From the NCBI GenBank assembly GCA_017303635.1, contig JAFLCG010000017.1, positions 1 through 64,000 on the forward strand: a stretch of 64,000 nucleotides of DNA. The letters are read 5' to 3'. The first letter of the stretch is position 1, and each line of letters opens with the position of its first letter. The stretch is from Anaerolineae bacterium (GTDB taxonomy: Bacteria > Chloroflexota > Anaerolineae > Aggregatilineales > Phototrophicaceae). The position numbers and the translations under genes were made by a program. Below, in pieces: positions 61,464-64,000 of this stretch. The notes below the pieces were generated by a model, which made no database searches, was not told the DNA's origin, and saw only the letters and a list, made by a program, of their open reading frames with translations.

Positions 61464-62738
61464 ATGAATAGCCATGAGAATCTCAGCAAGATGATTGAAA
61501 CTTTTGCTCATGAGTCTCAGCACGCAAGCCTGGTACTACTACATCCCCGTAGCCGATACCGATCCTTGCTCGTCGCTCATCTGCTTAATTCAAAAGATAG
61601 CAAAGTTTTCTACTATGCCTTTGGCCCTGATGATCTCAATCTGCAATCGTTCATCACTGGATTAATTCACGATCTATCCTACCAGTATCCCATGTTCGGA
61701 CGTCACATCAACATCATACCGCAATCCCGCGGGGATGACCCTGAAGCCTTAATTGATGCGATGCTCATGGAACTGAATGACCTGGCAAATGGTCAGGAAA
61801 TTGTATTCGTACTTGATGAGTATGATCGCAGCGATACGGCGGACGATATTCAGCAGTTTATCGAGCGCCTGATTGGTCGGCTCCCAGTGGGCATCCGTTT
61901 TGTGATTAACGGGCGCACACTACCCCGGTTGCCCTGGGTCTCGATGATTGCTCAGCGCCGCGCTGTACTGATTGAAGATGAACGCCTGATCGCCAAAGAC
62001 TTCTATGAAATTGAAACGCAAGGGAAAATAAAGCTAGAAGTGACCGCCTTCGGACCCGGCAATGTCTACATGAACGGGACTGGCATTGATGTCTGGGAAG
62101 GTCACCTGCCCCGCTTACTTTTCTTCTTCACGCTCGACCGTCCGATTGTCACCCGCTCAGAGATTTGTACGGCGTTCTGGCCGGAACTCAGTGACGAACA
62201 GGCTGTCAATGTCTTTCATGTGACCAAACGCCGTCTGCACAAAGCCCTCGATATGGATGTCCTGGTACATGATGATGGCTATTACCGTGTCAATCCAGAA
62301 ATGGCCGTCCATTACGATGTGATGGACTTTGTCAGCGCGTTGATGGCCGGACGGGATGAAAACAATCCGAATCGTATGGCTGCTTGGCAAAAAGCTATTG
62401 ATCTGTACCGTGGCCCATTCCTACAGGGACACACTGATAACTGGATTACAGCACGGCGTGCAGATTATCGGGCAGGCTATCTGGAAGCGCTAACAGAAAT
62501 GGCTCATATCCGCCTGAGCGAAGAACGTCCCGAACATGCTCTGGCCCTGTTCCAACGCGTGCTGGTAGAAGACTTCAGCCGCGTTGAGACACATGAGCAG
62601 GTTATGCGCCTATTCACCCAGATGGGTCGCCGCAGTGAAGCGGCTGCTCACTACCAGCGCATGAGTGATGAATTCCGCAAATCTGGTATGGTAGTTCCGG
62701 CTGAACTCACAACACTATATAACGAAATCGTCGCCTAG
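61464..62738 (+). CDS. SARP/BTAD-type regulator with degenerate STAND-like ATPase domain
   Basis: The 424-residue protein has an N-terminal part laid out like a MalT/STAND ATPase: a hydrophobic strand before a loop, then IVFVLDEYD as Walker B near 113-121. The Walker A position, however, reads HPRSRYRS (27-34) with no GxxGxGKT. After about residue 200 a winged-helix reads FTLDRPIVTRSEICTAFWPE and VNVFHVTKRRLHKAL. A BTAD tetratricopeptide-like region with AGYLEALTEMAHIRLSE and HYQRMSDEFRKSG closes it. It should bind DNA; ATP binding is doubtful. Its target genes are unknown. Confidence 0.82.
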   Translation: MNSHENLSKMIETFAHESQHASLVLLHPRSRYRSLLVAHLLNSKDSKVFYYAFGPDDLNLQSFITGLIHDLSYQYPMFGRHINIIPQSRGDDPEALIDAMLMELNDLANGQEIVFVLDEYDRSDTADDIQQFIERLIGRLPVGIRFVINGRTLPRLPWVSMIAQRRAVLIEDERLIAKDFYEIETQGKIKLEVTAFGPGNVYMNGTGIDVWEGHLPRLLFFFTLDRPIVTRSEICTAFWPELSDEQAVNVFHVTKRRLHKALDMDVLVHDDGYYRVNPEMAVHYDVMDFVSALMAGRDENNPNRMAAWQKAIDLYRGPFLQGHTDNWITARRADYRAGYLEALTEMAHIRLSEERPEHALALFQRVLVEDFSRVETHEQVMRLFTQMGRRSEAAAHYQRMSDEFRKSGMVVPAELTTLYNEIVA

Positions 62739-62760
62739 CATGTAGTTCCCTGAATATGGA

Positions 62761-62796
62761 CGAAAGGCCCGCTACTCAGCGGGCCCTTCGTTTTAG
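62761..62796. terminator. Terminator of the BTAD regulator gene
   Basis: CGAAAGGCCCGC/GCGGGCCCTTCG pairs in 11 of 12 positions around TACTCA, followed by TTTT, 22 bases past the stop. It also lies just beyond the 3' end of the opposite-strand tRNA. Confidence 0.85.
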
Positions 62797-62804
62797 CGCC
62801 TTAG

Positions 62805-62878
62805 CGCCCCTGGAGGGATTCGAACCCCCGGCCAATCGCTTAGAAGGCGACTGCTCTGGTCCTCTGAGCTACAGGGGC
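62805..62878 (-). tRNA. tRNA-Arg (anticodon UCU)
   Basis: The 74-base minus-strand sequence folds as a cloverleaf. The acceptor stem is GCCCCTG/CAGGGGC with discriminator G. The D-arm contains AGCTCAGAGGACCAGAGC. The anticodon stem TCGC/GCGA encloses the loop CTTCTAA (anticodon TCT). The T-arm is GGGGGTTCGAATCCCTC. CCA is not encoded. It reads AGA codons. Confidence 0.95.
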
Positions 62879-62942
62879 AGATGTGGGCATTCTACGAGGA
62901 CGGTGGAAGGCTGTCAAGCAGCATGAATGCCAATCAGCACCA

Positions 62943-62971
62943 TTGTTCGAGTACGCATTCCGTGCTATAAT
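62943..62971 (+). promoter_or_regulatory. Promoter of gyrB
   Basis: TTGTTC (62943-62948) and TATAAT (62966-62971) are 17 bases apart, with the extended -10 TGC in front. Transcription should start near 62978. Confidence 0.75.
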
Positions 62972-62982
62972 AATAATGAAGA

Positions 62983-63014
62983 GCGATGTAGATTTCATGA
63001 GGAAAATACATCGC
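62983..63014 (+). promoter_or_regulatory. Hairpin at the very 5' end of the gyrB leader
   Basis: GCGATGTA/TACATCGC (8 bp, 16-base loop) begins about five bases after the predicted transcription start and is followed by CCTTTTCTG. It may protect the mRNA or act as an attenuator. A stand-alone minus-strand terminator is less likely. Confidence 0.5.
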
Positions 63015-63056
63015 CCTTTTCTGTCCTGCTGGTATTCATCTTGCGAGGGAACAGGC

Positions 63057-64000
63057 ATGGCGAGTAAAGACACCGCACCCATCCGCCAACAAACGGAAGC
63101 TGACATCCGGTATCTTGACCCGATTGAGCACGTTCGGCTTCGACCGGGTATGTATGTCGGCGGTGTGGATAGCAAAGCACTACACCATCTGGTGTATGAA
63201 GTAGTCGACAATTCAATTGACGAGGCGCTGGCCGGGCGCTGCGATCATATAATCGTCACTTTGCATCCCGATCAGGTCGTTTCAGTGTCGGACAACGGCG
63301 GTGGCATCCCAGTCGGTATCAATCCAGATACCAAGCGCCCCACCGTTGAAGGTGTCATGACGAAGATCGGTATGGGTGGTAAGTTCGGCGGTGGCGCTTA
63401 TAAGGTCAGCGGTGGTCTGCACGGTGTGGGTGTTTCAGCCGTCAACGCGCTTTCTGAAGAAATGCGTACAACAATCTTCCGGGAAGGCTACGTCTGGGAA
63501 CAACAATATCGGGCTGGCAAACCGCACACGGATGTCAAAAAAATCCGTAAGATGAACCCCGAAGAAAACACTGGTACTATCCAGACTTTCCGACCAGACT
63601 TCACTATCCTCGAACGCAATGAGTTCAACTATGACACGTTGGAGCGCCGCTTCCGGGAAATGGCTTTTGTCACCCGGCGTGTGACTATTACCCTTCGGGA
63701 CGAGCGCATCCAGCCCTTTCCCAAAGAAACCACGTTCTACTTTGAAGGCGGCCTGCACTCTTTCGTGCGTTATGCAAACAAGGGGCGTGCCGTCATTCAT
63801 GACCCCGTCCACGTTGAGAAAGACATCGAAATCACGCCTGAAGGCAAAGCGCCGTACACCATCGGTATTGAAGTTGCCTTCCAGTACAATGACTCCGCCA
63901 ATGTGGTCGAAATGGCTTTCGCCAACACTATCAATACTCCCGATGGTGGCACCCATCTGACGGGCTTGCGCTCGGCCATCACCGGAGTGATCAACCGTTT
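63057..64000 (+). CDS. gyrB: DNA gyrase subunit B, N-terminal part (cut by window end)
   Basis: The start at 63057 follows GAGGGA. An in-frame ATG at 62997 would add 20 residues but has no ribosome-binding site. The 314 visible codons cover the GHKL ATPase domain: RLRPGMYVGG, EVVDNSIDEALAG (catalytic Glu and Mg-binding Asn), VSDNGGGIPVGI and GKFGGGAYKVSGGLHGVGVS (the ATP lid). The first part of the transducer domain follows. It supplies ATP energy for negative supercoiling. ParE is similar, but the GGAYKVSGGLHGVG stretch fits GyrB well. The 3' part is outside the window. Confidence 0.93.
   Translation, partial: MASKDTAPIRQQTEADIRYLDPIEHVRLRPGMYVGGVDSKALHHLVYEVVDNSIDEALAGRCDHIIVTLHPDQVVSVSDNGGGIPVGINPDTKRPTVEGVMTKIGMGGKFGGGAYKVSGGLHGVGVSAVNALSEEMRTTIFREGYVWEQQYRAGKPHTDVKKIRKMNPEENTGTIQTFRPDFTILERNEFNYDTLERRFREMAFVTRRVTITLRDERIQPFPKETTFYFEGGLHSFVRYANKGRAVIHDPVHVEKDIEITPEGKAPYTIGIEVAFQYNDSANVVEMAFANTINTPDGGTHLTGLRSAITGVINR

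Noticed and set aside
62997..63056. Earlier in-frame start for gyrB
   Set aside because: There is no ribosome-binding site and the codons lie in the leader hairpin; GAGGGA before 63057 and GyrB N-terminal length favour the later start.
1..64000. CRISPR arrays, prophage and rRNA genes
   Set aside because: No regularly spaced repeats, phage structural genes or rRNA-like sequences were seen on reading through the window.

Overview
The window looks like chromosomal DNA of a Chloroflexota bacterium, probably Anaerolineae-like. This is inferred from the gene mix, not from a marker tree: many Ser/Thr protein kinases, a SARP/BTAD regulator, LysM-glycosidase, DUF2207/SPFH and GT39 proteins, a T-box in front of valS, and YajC-SecDF. 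There is no prophage, CRISPR array or complete insertion sequence. The left edge cuts a small C-terminal coding fragment and the right edge cuts gyrB.

Layout. 1-6.4 kb: three different ATP-grasp ligases with a cytoplasmic-looking subtilase and a GxSxG esterase, the best candidate here for an uncharacterised biosynthetic system. 6.4-10.5 kb: small housekeeping genes (HEAT protein, monooxygenase-like protein, Fe-alcohol dehydrogenase, TatA-like protein, purB-like lyase) and a gene-poor spacer rich in palindromes. 10.6-17.4 kb: a polyamine-type uptake and oxidation operon equivalent to E. coli ydcSTUVW plus a SIS-domain isomerase. 17.5-23.5 kb: two GT39-like membrane glycosyltransferases, a NERD-like membrane protein and a secreted protein. 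23.5-26.5 kb: yajC-secD-secF. 26.5-29.7 kb: a minus-strand operon of response regulator/CpaE-like ATPase, sirtuin and GAF histidine kinase. 29.8-33.6 kb: T-box riboswitch (specifier GUC, Val), methyltransferase and valS. 33.7-38 kb: DUF2207, Zn-ribbon, helical and SPFH/SHOCT proteins.

38.1-47 kb: LysM-glycosidase, WYL regulator, two Ser/Thr kinases, dNTPase, cytochrome c and SCO. 47.1-50.1 kb: hisHAFIE on the minus strand, preceded by a classical attenuator. It has a 21-residue leader peptide with six His codons and a complete 1:2/2:3/3:4 pairing scheme. 50.1-54.1 kb: SAM hydroxide adenosyltransferase, a MurA with Asp in place of the fosfomycin-target Cys, and SelB. 54.3-62.7 kb: coiled-coil protein, thioesterase, two paralogous acyl-CoA synthetases flanking a hydratase-2-like protein, a membrane protein, and a BTAD regulator with a decayed P-loop. 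62.8-64 kb: tRNA-Arg(UCU) and the start of gyrB.

Regulation. Several promoters share an extended -10 of the form TGCTATAAT or TGCTATACT. Four intergenic hairpins built on the same CGGAACA/TGTTCCG core serve as likely terminators. Genes were called from translated motifs, spacing and ribosome-binding sites. No database search was possible, so family names rest on remembered signatures.
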